Positions 1 through 8,115 of a stretch of 64,000 bases of DNA are shown piece by piece. Numbering within the stretch: position 1 is the first letter of the stretch; each line of letters opens with the position of its first letter. The notes beneath the pieces are model-generated. The model ran no database searches. It was not told the DNA's origin and saw only the letters and a program-made list of their open reading frames with translations. A program made the position numbers and the translations under genes. Source of the stretch: Streptomyces canus (GTDB lineage: Bacteria > Actinomycetota > Actinomycetes > Streptomycetales > Streptomycetaceae); contig NZ_JAUSWW010000001.1 of assembly GCF_030815415.1 (NCBI RefSeq), positions 6,014,001 through 6,078,000 of the forward strand, written 5' to 3'.

Positions 1-1121
1 ACCTGACGGGCGTTCCCCATGCCCTTCGGGTCGTACACCGTCACCTGGCCGCCCTGGAGATGGATCTGGCCGGCGACGTTCAGCGCCGGCGAGTCCCGGA
101 CGTCGTCCGAGTCGGGCTTGAAGCTGGCGCCGAGCACCGCGACCCGCTTGCCGAGGAACGACCCGCCCCCCAGCGCCTCCCTCGCCAGCTCCACCATCTG
201 CCCGCGCTGACGCATGTTGATCGAGTCGATCTCGCGCAGGAACGACAGCGCCTGGTCCGCGCCGAGCTCACCGGCGCGCGCCAGGAAGGCCCGGATGTCC
301 TTGGGCAGACAGCCGCCGCCGAAGCCGATGCCGGCCCGCAGGAACTTCCTGCCGATCCGGTCGTCGTACCCGATGGCCTCGGCCAGCTTGACGACATCGC
401 CGCCCGCGGCCTCGCACACCTCCGCCATCGCGTTGATGAAGGAGATCTTCGTGGCGAGGAAGGAGTTCGCCGAGGTCTTCACCAGCTCGGCGGTCGGGAA
501 GTCGGTGACGACGAACGGCGTCCCCTCGCCGACCGGCGTCGCGTACACCTCGCGCAGCAGCTTCTCGGCCCGCTCGCTGCGCACCCCGACCACGATCCGG
601 TCGGGGTGCAGGGTGTCGCCGACGGCGAAGCCCTCGCGCAGGAACTCCGGGTTCCAGGCCAGCTCGGCGTCCGCACCGGCGGGCGCGTGCTCGGCGAGGT
701 ACGTGGCGAGCCGGTCCGCGGAGCCGACCGGAACGGTGGACTTGCCGACGACGAGGGTGGGGCCGGGGAGGTGCGGCGCGAGCGAGGCGATCGCGGAGTC
801 CACGTACGACATGTCGGCGGCGTACTCGCCGTGCCGCTGCGGGGTGTTCACGCAGACGAAGTGGACGTCACCGAACGCACCGACCTCGGCGAAGTCCATG
901 GTGAAGCGGAGCCGCCCGGTGGAGCCCTCGATCCCGGCGACGTGCTTGCGCAGCAGGTCCTCCAGGCCGGGCTCGTACATGGGGACCTCGCCGCGCTGGA
1001 GCATGGCGATCTTCTCGGGTACGACATCCAGCCCCAGCACCTCGAAGCCGAGCTCGGCCATGGCCGCGGCGTGGGTGGCGCCGAGATAGCCGGTGCCGAT
1101 CACGGTGATCTTGAGGCTCAT
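1..1121 (-). CDS. UDP-glucose 6-dehydrogenase (C-terminus cut by window edge)
   Basis: The gene encodes an NAD-dependent UDP-glucose/GDP-mannose dehydrogenase, which oxidises UDP-glucose to UDP-glucuronate for envelope polysaccharides. About 373 residues are visible. The N-terminal Rossmann motif VIGTGYLG lies at residues 6-13, there is a TPQRHGEY stretch in the NAD domain, and the catalytic-cysteine motif GFGGGCLPKD follows. The C-terminal UDP-binding domain begins (LGASFKPDSDD) and runs off the window. The start is the ATG at 1119-1121, which gives the expected MSLKITVIGTGY N-terminus. It is divergent from the acyl-CoA dehydrogenase. The family assignment is firm; the exact sugar substrate is inferred from the family. 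Confidence 0.93.
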   Translation of the reverse strand, partial: MSLKITVIGTGYLGATHAAAMAELGFEVLGLDVVPEKIAMLQRGEVPMYEPGLEDLLRKHVAGIEGSTGRLRFTMDFAEVGAFGDVHFVCVNTPQRHGEYAADMSYVDSAIASLAPHLPGPTLVVGKSTVPVGSADRLATYLAEHAPAGADAELAWNPEFLREGFAVGDTLHPDRIVVGVRSERAEKLLREVYATPVGEGTPFVVTDFPTAELVKTSANSFLATKISFINAMAEVCEAAGGDVVKLAEAIGYDDRIGRKFLRAGIGFGGGCLPKDIRAFLARAGELGADQALSFLREIDSINMRQRGQMVELAREALGGGSFLGKRVAVLGASFKPDSDDVRDSPALNVAGQIHLQGGQVTVYDPKGMGNARQ

Positions 1122-1215
1122 GGGTGCTCCAGAGAGGGACGTCGTTCGGTGCGCTGCCCGATCCTAGTAGGGGCGTGACGGGCCCTTCGGCGGGCAGCTC
1201 TCCCTCTGTCGCCAA

Positions 1216-1251
1216 GCTCACGTATCACTCGCGTGAGCGGGCCCCTAAAAT
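1216..1251. promoter_or_regulatory. Divergent promoter region with inverted repeat and TAAAAT box
   Basis: The 190-bp gap between two divergent genes contains an inverted repeat with 7-bp arms, GCTCACG (1216-1222) and CGTGAGC (1232-1238). It overlaps TCACTCGCGTGA (1225-1236), whose halves match BldD half-sites (TNACNC and GNGTNA) but lack the central base of the consensus. A -10-like TAAAAT at 1246-1251 faces the acyl-CoA dehydrogenase. A matching -35 is not evident. Operator function is inference. Confidence 0.35.
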
Positions 1252-1310
1252 TTGAGTTACTTAACGGTAATTAGCGTCGGCACCGCAGCGCATTTGGAGC
1301 GTGAGACACC

Positions 1311-2468
1311 TTGGCCGGATCGGCTGACTTCGACCTGTACCGCCCGTCCGAGGAGCACGACATGCTCCGCGACGCCATCCGCTCGCTGGCCGAGGCGAAG
1401 ATCGCGCCGTACGCCGCCGCGGTGGACGAGGAGGCCCGCTTCCCGCGGGAGGCCCTCGACGCTCTGGTCGCGAGTGACCTGCACGCGGTACACGTGCCCG
1501 AGGAGTACGGCGGCGCGGGCGCGGACGCGCTGGCCACGGTGATCGTGATCGAGGAGGTCGCGCGCGTCTGCGTCTCCTCCTCCCTGATCCCGGCGGTCAA
1601 CAAGCTGGGCTCCCTGCCCGTCATCCTCTCCGGCTCCGAGGAGCTGAAGAAGAAGTACCTGGGCCCGCTCGCCAAGGGCGACGGCATGTTCTCGTACGCG
1701 CTCTCGGAGCCCGACGCGGGCTCCGACGCGGCCGGCATGAAGACCAAGGCGGTCCGCGACGGCGACCACTGGATCCTCAACGGCGTGAAGCGCTGGATCA
1801 CCAACGCGGGCGAGTCCGAGTACTACACGGTGATGGCCGTGACGGACCCGACGAAGCGCTCGAAGGGCATCTCCGCCTTCGTCGTCGAGAAGTCCGACGA
1901 GGGCGTCTCCTTCGGCGCCCCCGAGAAGAAGCTCGGCATCAAGGGCTCCCCGACCCGCGAGGTCTACCTCGACAACGTCCGCATCCCCGCCGACCGCATG
2001 ATCGGCGAGGAGGGCACCGGCTTCGCCACGGCGATGAAGACCCTGGACCACACCCGCATCACGATCGCGGCGCAGGCCCTCGGTGTCGCCCAGGGCGCCC
2101 TCGACTACGCCAAGGGCTATGTCCAGGAGCGCAAGCAGTTCGGCAAGGCGATCGCCGAGTTCCAGGGCATCCAGTTCATGCTCGCCGACATGGCCATGAA
2201 GATCGCCGCTGCCCGCGCCCTGACGTACCAGGCCGCGGCCGCCTCCGAGCGCGGCGACTCCGACCTCACCTTCCAGGGCGCGGCGGCCAAGTGCTTCGCC
2301 TCGGACGTCGCGATGGAGGTCACCACGGACGCGGTGCAGCTGCTGGGCGGGTACGGGTACACCCGGGACTACCCGGTGGAGCGCATGATGCGCGACGCCA
2401 AAATCACACAGATATACGAAGGAACGAACCAGGTCCAGCGGATCGTGATGGCCCGCAACCTGCCGTAA
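1311..2468 (+). CDS. Acyl-CoA dehydrogenase
   Basis: The product is an FAD-dependent acyl-CoA dehydrogenase of 385 residues, normal family length, catalysing the first step of fatty-acid or branched-chain acyl-CoA beta-oxidation. The fold is complete. The N-terminal helical domain is followed by the FAD-contacting motif FSYALSEPDAGSD near residue 130, the beta domain with ITNAGE, and a C-terminal domain with the QLLGGYGYTRDYPVERMMRDAK signature region and the catalytic-base region IYEGTNQVQR. The TTG start gives the conserved MAGSADFDLYRPSEEHD N-terminus and has GGAG about 10 nt upstream. It is monocistronic, and a hairpin follows at 2489-2519. Substrate chain length cannot be read from the sequence. 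Confidence 0.93.
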   Translation: MAGSADFDLYRPSEEHDMLRDAIRSLAEAKIAPYAAAVDEEARFPREALDALVASDLHAVHVPEEYGGAGADALATVIVIEEVARVCVSSSLIPAVNKLGSLPVILSGSEELKKKYLGPLAKGDGMFSYALSEPDAGSDAAGMKTKAVRDGDHWILNGVKRWITNAGESEYYTVMAVTDPTKRSKGISAFVVEKSDEGVSFGAPEKKLGIKGSPTREVYLDNVRIPADRMIGEEGTGFATAMKTLDHTRITIAAQALGVAQGALDYAKGYVQERKQFGKAIAEFQGIQFMLADMAMKIAAARALTYQAAAASERGDSDLTFQGAAAKCFASDVAMEVTTDAVQLLGGYGYTRDYPVERMMRDAKITQIYEGTNQVQRIVMARNLP

Positions 2469-2488
2469 CAGCTGGTCGGCTTGATGAC

Positions 2489-2519
2489 TGAGGGGTATCC
2501 GCGTTGTGGGTACCCCTCA
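2489..2519 (+). terminator. Hairpin terminator after acyl-CoA dehydrogenase
   Basis: TGAGGGGTA (2489-2497) pairs with TACCCCTCA (2511-2519), 20 bp after the stop codon, and a short CTCTTTC pyrimidine run follows. Confidence 0.6.
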
Positions 2520-2620
2520 CTCTTTCGGGTTACCGAGCACATGAAACATGGATGATGGCAAGTGCTGTGTCTTAACTTCTTGGTGTGGCCGGGGGCTTCC
2601 TGGCACACGGCGGCCGTCGT

Positions 2621-3217
2621 ATGCCGCGCTACTTTCGACCCGTGACCGAAGCATCATCACGTGGAGATCTGCCCGAGGGATGGCGTGTGGACGGAGACCA
2701 GCTCGTCCATGAAACCGAGTTGCACGGCTGGAAGCTGACTGTCGTCAGCCTGCTCGACGCACCATGGGACGGCCCGGCGAGCCTCCGTATCGAGCCGCCC
2801 GACGACCCGGCGGTCGCCGTCGGGACGGACGGCATCACGGCGGAACTCATGCGGTCGATCTCCCTGGCGGAGATCCGCAGGACGGCGAAGGAGCTGAGGG
2901 CGCGCCTGGGCAGATCGGCCGACGAGGCCACTGCCGCGGCGGTGCTGCCCCGGGTCGAGACGGAGCGGGAGTACGCGTTGATGGCCCGTGAGTACGTGCG
3001 TCTGGTGCGGCAGGGGTACCGGAGTCCCGTCACGCGGTTGGCGTCCGCGTGGGGGCTGAGCCGGAACACCATCAGCGGCCGCATCCGACGGGCACGAGCC
3101 ATGGGCTTCCTCGACGGGCCGCCGGGCAGACCCGCGGACCGCCTGACCGAGAAGGCCAGGCGGCACCTGGAGGGGGAAGCGCGTGACGCGCAACGTGACC
3201 GGACCGACCGAAGGTGA
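2621..3217 (+). CDS. Helix-turn-helix protein beside an integrase
   Basis: This is a small DNA-binding protein of about 198 residues that I do not recognise at family level. The C-terminal half has an HTH-like segment (VTRLASAWGLSRNTISGRIRRAR), followed by a basic tail (EGEARDAQRDRTDRR). The N-terminal half (WKLTVVSLLDAPW) is a short beta-rich domain of unknown role. The start is uncertain: GTG 2585, ATG 2621 and GTG 2642 are all in frame and none has a strong ribosome-binding site. Its 3' end overlaps the integrase start by 35 nt, so the two are probably co-translated. In actinomycete integrative elements such a gene often acts in excision or as a regulator; that role is inference. Confidence 0.6.
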   Translation: MPRYFRPVTEASSRGDLPEGWRVDGDQLVHETELHGWKLTVVSLLDAPWDGPASLRIEPPDDPAVAVGTDGITAELMRSISLAEIRRTAKELRARLGRSADEATAAAVLPRVETEREYALMAREYVRLVRQGYRSPVTRLASAWGLSRNTISGRIRRARAMGFLDGPPGRPADRLTEKARRHLEGEARDAQRDRTDRR

Positions 3218-4223
3218 GCAACTCGTAGCGGTCTTCGAGCGCTGGGCCACCACGAGAGGGGTGGAGAACAGCAGCGTCAAGCAGTACCGCACGTTGCTGA
3301 ATCGGTCGGTGGAGCCATACTTCGGGGCTGACGGCATCAAGTGCGTCACTCCCCAACGGATCGAGACGTGGGTGCAGTGGATGAGCCATACCTGCGGCTA
3401 CAAGCCGTCCACAGTCCGATTCCGCTTCAACATCCTCATGTCGGTGTTCAGCTGGGCGATCGAGCAAGGCCTGGCCGACGCCAACCCGTGCAGGCAGGTG
3501 ACCTTCCCCGTGAGTGGCGCCCGGACCTACCGAGAGCAGCGCGCGGAGGTCCACGTCCCCGATACGAAGACGGTGCTGGCCGTCATCGCGGCTGCCCCGA
3601 GGCGCTATTGCGGGATGCTGTGGCTGATGGCCGGATGCGGGTTGCGGCTCGGCGAGGCCATGGGCCTTGGCCGCGACCGTATTTGCTTCAGCCAGAAGTC
3701 GATCACGGTCGACCGGCAGGTCGCCTGCGACCGCGACACCGGATCGGGCCGTTACGGCAGCATGCGGCTGCGGCACACCAAGTGGCGGGAAGACGGAGAG
3801 CAGGGACGTCTAGTTCCGCTCCCCGATGTGGTGGCGCTGGCCCTGCGCCGCCATCTCAGGGATCACCCCACGTGGGGCGAGGCGGACCTGTTGTTCAGCA
3901 ACGCCACAGGCACTGGCTTGCTGTATCCGTACTACTGGTACAGCCGAATCTGGCGTCCCGCACTCACCGCCGTCGGCGTCGAGTACTTCAAGTCGCACAG
4001 CCTCCGGCACTTCTACGCGGCTTCGCTGTTGCGGCAGGGCGTCCCGGTCTCGGAGGTCTCTGCCTGGTTGGGACACACCTCGGTGAGCTTCACCGAGAGG
4101 TACTACTCGGACCTGATGCCCGACGCTCCCGACCGCGCACGACTCGCGATCGATGGCGCCCTGGGAGCCCGCAGACCGGAGGCGCTCGCCACTGACTCGC
4201 CCGGCTTGTTCGGAGTGGCGTAG
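3183..4223 (+). CDS. Tyrosine recombinase / site-specific integrase
   Basis: The product is a phage-type integrase of 346 residues. An N-terminal SAM-like core-binding domain (about residues 10-110) precedes the catalytic domain. All key residues are visible: Arg in GCGLRLGEAMGL, His-x-x-Arg in HSLRHFYAA, His in WLGHTS and the nucleophilic Tyr in FTERYYSDL. The GTG start lies inside the end of the upstream HTH gene. It appears intact and potentially active. No tRNA gene or flanking direct repeat could be found, and no replication, transfer or phage gene adjoins it, so this is a solitary or decayed integrative element rather than a complete one. Confidence 0.9.
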   Translation: MTRNVTGPTEGEQLVAVFERWATTRGVENSSVKQYRTLLNRSVEPYFGADGIKCVTPQRIETWVQWMSHTCGYKPSTVRFRFNILMSVFSWAIEQGLADANPCRQVTFPVSGARTYREQRAEVHVPDTKTVLAVIAAAPRRYCGMLWLMAGCGLRLGEAMGLGRDRICFSQKSITVDRQVACDRDTGSGRYGSMRLRHTKWREDGEQGRLVPLPDVVALALRRHLRDHPTWGEADLLFSNATGTGLLYPYYWYSRIWRPALTAVGVEYFKSHSLRHFYAASLLRQGVPVSEVSAWLGHTSVSFTERYYSDLMPDAPDRARLAIDGALGARRPEALATDSPGLFGVA

Positions 4224-4392
4224 AAAGCCATAACCCCAATGGCCCTTCCCGGGGAAATGGCCGGGATCGCACGCTTGCGCCGCTTACGTTCCGGATTGGT
4301 GCCGTCCGCCCGATGGCGCCCGGCGCCGTCCAGGCGTAGGACAGAAGGGCGACGGAGCCCGGCCAGGGCTCCCGCACCCCCCAGGAGGAGCC

Positions 4393-4752
4393 ATGACCCA
4401 GCCCGGAATGACCGCGATGAGCAAGGAGATGCAGGACTGCGTCGAGGCGTGCATGTCCTGCCACAGCATGTGCGAGGAGACCATGAGCTCCTGCATGCAG
4501 ATGGGCGGCCAGGCCCAGATGCAGATCATGCGCGCGCTGATGGACTGCGCCGAGACGACCCGCATGTGCGCGGACATGATGATGCGCCGCTCGCCGATGT
4601 CGGCGGAGATGTGCGCGATGTGTGCCAAGGCCTGTGAGATGTGCGCCGAGGCGTGTATGGGCATGCCGGACGACGAACAGATGATGCGCTGTGCCGAGGC
4701 GTGTCGTCGCTGCGCGGAGATGTGCCGGACGATGGCGGGCGCCACGATGTGA
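4393..4752 (+). CDS. Four-helix copper-binding (DUF326/Csp-like) protein
   Basis: A 119-residue cysteine- and methionine-rich protein of the DUF326 four-helix-bundle family, related to the copper storage proteins that hold many Cu(I) ions inside a helix bundle. I count 16 Cys, mostly spaced C-x3-C and C-x2-C along helices (positions 16, 20, 23, 27, 34, 52, 59, 74, 77, 81, 84, 88, 100, 104, 107, 111), and 27 Met, nearly a quarter of all residues. No signal peptide is visible, so a cytosolic location is likely. A strong AGGAGG lies just before the ATG, and a hairpin follows the stop. The copper role is established for relatives and inferred here. Confidence 0.85.
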   Translation: MTQPGMTAMSKEMQDCVEACMSCHSMCEETMSSCMQMGGQAQMQIMRALMDCAETTRMCADMMMRRSPMSAEMCAMCAKACEMCAEACMGMPDDEQMMRCAEACRRCAEMCRTMAGATM

Positions 4753-4772
4753 GGCGGGCCTGAGGCCGTTCC

Positions 4773-4796
4773 AGGGGCACCCTGCGGGGTGCCCCT
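4773..4796 (+). terminator. Perfect hairpin after the copper protein
   Basis: AGGGGCACCC and GGGTGCCCCT form a 10-bp stem with a 4-nt loop, 20 bp after the stop codon. No strong U-tract follows, as is common in Streptomyces. Confidence 0.7.
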
Positions 4797-4823
4797 GACC
4801 CTTTGTGCGGCAGGCTGTTTTCC

Positions 4824-5321
4824 ATGACCGCCCTGCCCGCGTTCCGCTACCACCCCGATCCGCTCGCCACCGGCTCCGTGATGCCGTCCGAGGCGCCGTG
4901 CGACTGCTGCGGGCAGCGCCGCGGGTTCGTGTACGACGGTCCGGTGTACGCCGTCGACGACCCCGGCGCCCTGTGCCCGTGGTGCCTCGGGGACGGCAGT
5001 GCCGCCGAGCGGTACGAGGCGCAGTTCACGGAGACCGAGGGGCGGGTGCCGATGGAGGTGCGGCTCGAGGTCGATCGGCGCACCCCCGGCTTCCGCGGCT
5101 GGCAGCAGGAGCGGTGGCTGACGCACTGCGGGGACGCGGCGGCGTTCCTGGGGCGGGCGGGGGCCACGGACGTACGGCGTCACCCGGACGCCCTTGCCGA
5201 CCTCGTGGCGGAGTTCGGTGCGGAGTTCTGCGCCGCCCTGGACACCGACGGGCAGCCCACGGCGTACCTCTTCCGCTGTCTCCACTGCGACCGGCACCTC
5301 GCCTACGCGGACTTCACGTGA
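4824..5321 (+). CDS. CbrC family protein (UPF0167)
   Basis: A 165-residue protein of the CbrC/UPF0167 family, named after an E. coli gene linked to colicin E2 tolerance; the biochemical role is unknown. It has the family's cysteine pairs, CDCCGQ near residue 20 and LCPWCLGDGSAAERYEAQF, and a third pair in FRCLHCDRHLAY at the C-terminus, suggesting bound metal. The ATG at 4824 was chosen because the family begins close to LPAFRYHPDPLATGS; an in-frame GTG lies upstream at 4803. Its stop overlaps the GTG of the methyltransferase by 4 nt (GTGA), so the two are translationally coupled. Confidence 0.85.
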   Translation: MTALPAFRYHPDPLATGSVMPSEAPCDCCGQRRGFVYDGPVYAVDDPGALCPWCLGDGSAAERYEAQFTETEGRVPMEVRLEVDRRTPGFRGWQQERWLTHCGDAAAFLGRAGATDVRRHPDALADLVAEFGAEFCAALDTDGQPTAYLFRCLHCDRHLAYADFT

Positions 5322-6148
5322 GCGGCCCGGCGGAGGCCTTCGACGCCGCCGAGCGCGGGATGTGGGACGGGCGGGCGCAGGTGTACGCGGGGAGCTTCGC
5401 CCGGCTGTGCGCCCACCCGGTCGAGGCGCTGCTGGACGCCGCCGGGGTCGGGGAGGGGACGTACGTTCTCGACGTGGGCACCGGGACCGGTACGGCGGCT
5501 CTGGCGGCCCTGAAGCGCGGGGCGCGGGTGCGTGCCGTGGACGCCGACGCCGGCATGGTGGCCGCGGCCCGGGAGCTCGGGGCCGACGCGAGCGTGGCCG
5601 CCCTTCCCGAACTCCCCTATGGCGACGGCGAGTTCGATGCCGTCGTCGGCAACTTCGTCCTCAACCACGTGGGCCGTCCGCGGGCCGCCCTCGCCGCCCT
5701 CCGGCGCGTCCTGCGGCCGGGCGGACGGCTGGCACTGACGATCTGGGGTGCCGGGCGCGGGGCCGGACAGGACCTGCTCGGCCGGGCCTGTGAGGCCGCG
5801 GGGGCGGTCCGGCCGGCGTATCTGCCACGGCTCGGCCCCGGGGAGGACTTCGTCCGTACGGCGGACGGACTCGCGGGACTGCTGACGGAGGCCGGGTTCG
5901 GGGACGCGGCGGCAGACGAGCTCGCCTGGGACCACCGGGCCGGCGTCGAGGAGTGGTGGAGCGGGGCGGCGGGCGGCGTCGCCACCATCGGGCTGGTCGT
6001 CACCTCGCAGGCCCCGGAGACCGTCGTACGGATCAGGCGGGAGTACGAGCGACTGAGTGCCGAATTCGCCGAAGGGGAGGGCCGGCTGGCCCTCCCCCAT
6101 CGTGCGCTGCTCGCCTCGGGCCGGCGGCTCAGTTGCCCGAGACCGTGA
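5318..6148 (+). CDS. Class I SAM-dependent methyltransferase
   Basis: A 276-residue Rossmann-fold methyltransferase. Motif I is VLDVGTGTGTAALAAL (about residues 48-63), the acidic end of strand 2 is VRAVDAD, motif IV is FDAVVGNFVLNHV, and a post-motif LRPGGRLALTIWG follows, as in the UbiE/Methyltransf_11 group. The substrate is unknown. The GTG start overlaps the stop of the CbrC-like gene. The last 20 nt overlap the 3' end of the convergent LCP gene. The remainder of the C-terminus is a variable helical domain. Confidence 0.85.
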   Translation: MSGPAEAFDAAERGMWDGRAQVYAGSFARLCAHPVEALLDAAGVGEGTYVLDVGTGTGTAALAALKRGARVRAVDADAGMVAAARELGADASVAALPELPYGDGEFDAVVGNFVLNHVGRPRAALAALRRVLRPGGRLALTIWGAGRGAGQDLLGRACEAAGAVRPAYLPRLGPGEDFVRTADGLAGLLTEAGFGDAAADELAWDHRAGVEEWWSGAAGGVATIGLVVTSQAPETVVRIRREYERLSAEFAEGEGRLALPHRALLASGRRLSCPRP

Positions 6149-7412
6149 CCGTCTCGTCGTTCTTCAGCTGCTCCACGAGGGTCTTCACCTTCGCCTTGTC
6201 CCAGACGAGGTTGCCGTTGGCGGAACCGGAGATCGGCATGTTCATGGACTTGCCGTCGCCGCTGTTGACGCTCTTCATGGCCCAGAACATCTCGCCCAGG
6301 TCGAACAGGCCCATGTCCTTGTCGACGATGAGCGAGTCGAGGCCGGCGCCCATGGTCGGGTAGAGCTTGAAGGGGTTCAGGAGCGTGCCCGGGGTGGCGA
6401 CCTGGTTGGCGAGGGCGGCGAGGAACTTCTGCTGGTTCTTCGTGCGGTCCAGGTCGGAGGCCTTGAGGGCGTACCGGGTGCGGACGAAGGCCAGGGCCTC
6501 CTCGCCGTTCAGGGTCTGCTTGCCCGCCTCGAAGTCGGCGCCGGACTTGGTGTCCTTCATGCCGCCCTTCGGGATGGTGATCTCGACGCCGCCCACCGCG
6601 TCCACGATGTTGGCGAAGCCCGCGAAGCCGATCTCGACGTAGTGGTCGATGCGCAGCCCGGTGTTGAACTCGACGGTGCGGACCAGCAGCTCGGGCCCGT
6701 CCTCGGCGTACGCCGCGTTCAGCTTCACGTGGCGGCCGGTGCCCTGGTACGTCTTGCCGGACTCGGAGCCCTTGAACGTCGGGATCTCCACGTCCGAGTC
6801 ACGCGGCAGGGAGATCAGCGTGTCGCCGTTGCTGCCGGTGTGCAGGATCATCATCGAGTCCGTGCGCTTGCCCTCGGCGGACCCGGTGTGCAGCTTCTTC
6901 TTCTCCTCGGCGGACATGCCGGCACGGCTGTCGGAACCGACGATCAGGTAGTTCGTGCCCTCGCCCGCGTCCGGCCGGTCGATGACCTTGGAGAGGTCGA
7001 CCTCGCGGTTGAGCTTGGAGTCGGCCCAGAAGTAGGTGCCGATCGTCGTCACGACCAGGACGGTCACCACGGTGATCGCCGTCCACTTGATACGGCGGCG
7101 CCAGTTCGGCGCGGGACGCGGCTCGCGCGTACCGCCGCCGGGACCGCCCGGTCCGCCACCGCCGTAGACCTGGCCGGTGTTGTAGCCGCTGTCGTAGCCG
7201 TCGACGGCGGTGTCATCGGCGTACGACGGCTGCTGCGGGACCCCGCCGCCGTAGGGCGGCGCGGACTGGCCGGGGCCGCCCCCGTACCCACCCGAGGCGG
7301 GCCGGCGGACCTGCCGCATGGCGCGCGCACCTTCGGGCTGTGCGCTCGCGCTGCCGCGTCCGTACCGGTTGCCGCGGTTCTCGTCGGACCATGCCTCGGG
7401 CCAATCGTTCAT
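6129..7412 (-). CDS. LCP family glycopolymer-peptidoglycan ligase (1)
   Basis: A LytR-CpsA-Psr protein of 427 residues. Members move undecaprenyl-linked glycopolymers such as teichoic acids onto peptidoglycan outside the membrane. The first 105 residues are a Gly/Pro/Tyr-rich cytoplasmic tail, then RRR and one membrane helix (about 109-129), then the LCP domain. Conserved blocks are YLIVGSDSRAG, KRTDSMMILH, ISLPRDS, VKLNAAYAEDGP, a HYVEIGFAGF block, and ALAFVRTR with DLDRTKNQQKFL. There is no LytR_C domain. The ATG at 7412 precedes MNDWPEAW; upstream in-frame codons are possible. It is the outermost of six LCP genes on the minus strand. Confidence 0.92.
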   Translation of the reverse strand: MNDWPEAWSDENRGNRYGRGSASAQPEGARAMRQVRRPASGGYGGGPGQSAPPYGGGVPQQPSYADDTAVDGYDSGYNTGQVYGGGGPGGPGGGTREPRPAPNWRRRIKWTAITVVTVLVVTTIGTYFWADSKLNREVDLSKVIDRPDAGEGTNYLIVGSDSRAGMSAEEKKKLHTGSAEGKRTDSMMILHTGSNGDTLISLPRDSDVEIPTFKGSESGKTYQGTGRHVKLNAAYAEDGPELLVRTVEFNTGLRIDHYVEIGFAGFANIVDAVGGVEITIPKGGMKDTKSGADFEAGKQTLNGEEALAFVRTRYALKASDLDRTKNQQKFLAALANQVATPGTLLNPFKLYPTMGAGLDSLIVDKDMGLFDLGEMFWAMKSVNSGDGKSMNMPISGSANGNLVWDKAKVKTLVEQLKNDETVTVSGN

Positions 7413-7531
7413 GGGGCCCAGTGTGCAGGGAACGACTGTGCCCTTTACAAGGGTCGTAGGAAAATCAGGCCACTGCTGTTGCGAACCCAACACAAAGTCC
7501 GCGATGGAGGCCTCGGCATAAGGTGGAGGCC

Positions 7532-8081
7532 ATGACAGACCAGGCCCCCTCAGCGGAGTCCGATATTCCGGGCAAGCCCACCTCCGCGTCCCGCACCACG
7601 CTCAGCCACATCATGACCCACAACGACACCAACCTTCTGGGGACGGTGCACGGTGGCGTGATCATGAAGCTGGTCGACGACGCGGCGGGCGCGGTGGCCG
7701 GACGGCACTCCGGCGGGCCCGCCGTCACCGCCTCCATGGACGAGATGGTCTTCCTGGAGCCGGTCCGCGTCGGTGACCTCGTCCATGTGAAGGCCCAGGT
7801 CAACTGGACCGGCCGGACCTCGATGGAGGTCGGGGTGCGGGTGCTGGCCGAGCGGTGGAACGAGTCCGACCCGGCCACCCAGGTCGGCTCCGCCTACCTC
7901 GTCTTCGCCGCGGTCGACGCCGACGGCAAGCCCCGCATGGTGCCGCCCGTCCTCCCGGAGACCGAGCGCGACAAGCGCCGCTACCAGGAGGCCCAGATCC
8001 GGCCGCACCCACCGGCTGGCCCGGCGCCGCGCGATCATGGAGCTGCGGGAGAAGAGGGCGGCGGAGGGGTTCGAGGACTGA
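7532..8081 (+). CDS. Acyl-CoA thioesterase (hotdog), 3' end frameshifted
   Basis: A hotdog-fold acyl-CoA hydrolase of the BACH/YciA type, cleaving acyl-CoA to free acid and CoA. The active-site region HNDTNLLGTVHGGVIMKLVDDAAG is present near residues 26-49, followed by TASMDEMVFLEPV. The ATG at 7532 has GTGGAGG just before it. After residue QIR the natural C-terminus (RTHRLARRRAIMELREK...) is found only in the next frame: one extra base near 8003 shifts reading. The expected stop is TGA 8079-8081. As written, the frame instead runs to 8164, into the convergent LCP gene. This may be a sequencing error or a real mutation of a likely dispensable tail. Confidence 0.85.
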
Positions 8082-8115
8082 GGAGAGCCTATAGGGGGCT
8101 GAAGAGGAGCGCCGT

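Noticed and set aside
2469..4392. Attachment-site direct repeats around the integrase
   Set aside because: No matching repeats of useful length flank the two genes, and no tRNA gene lies nearby.
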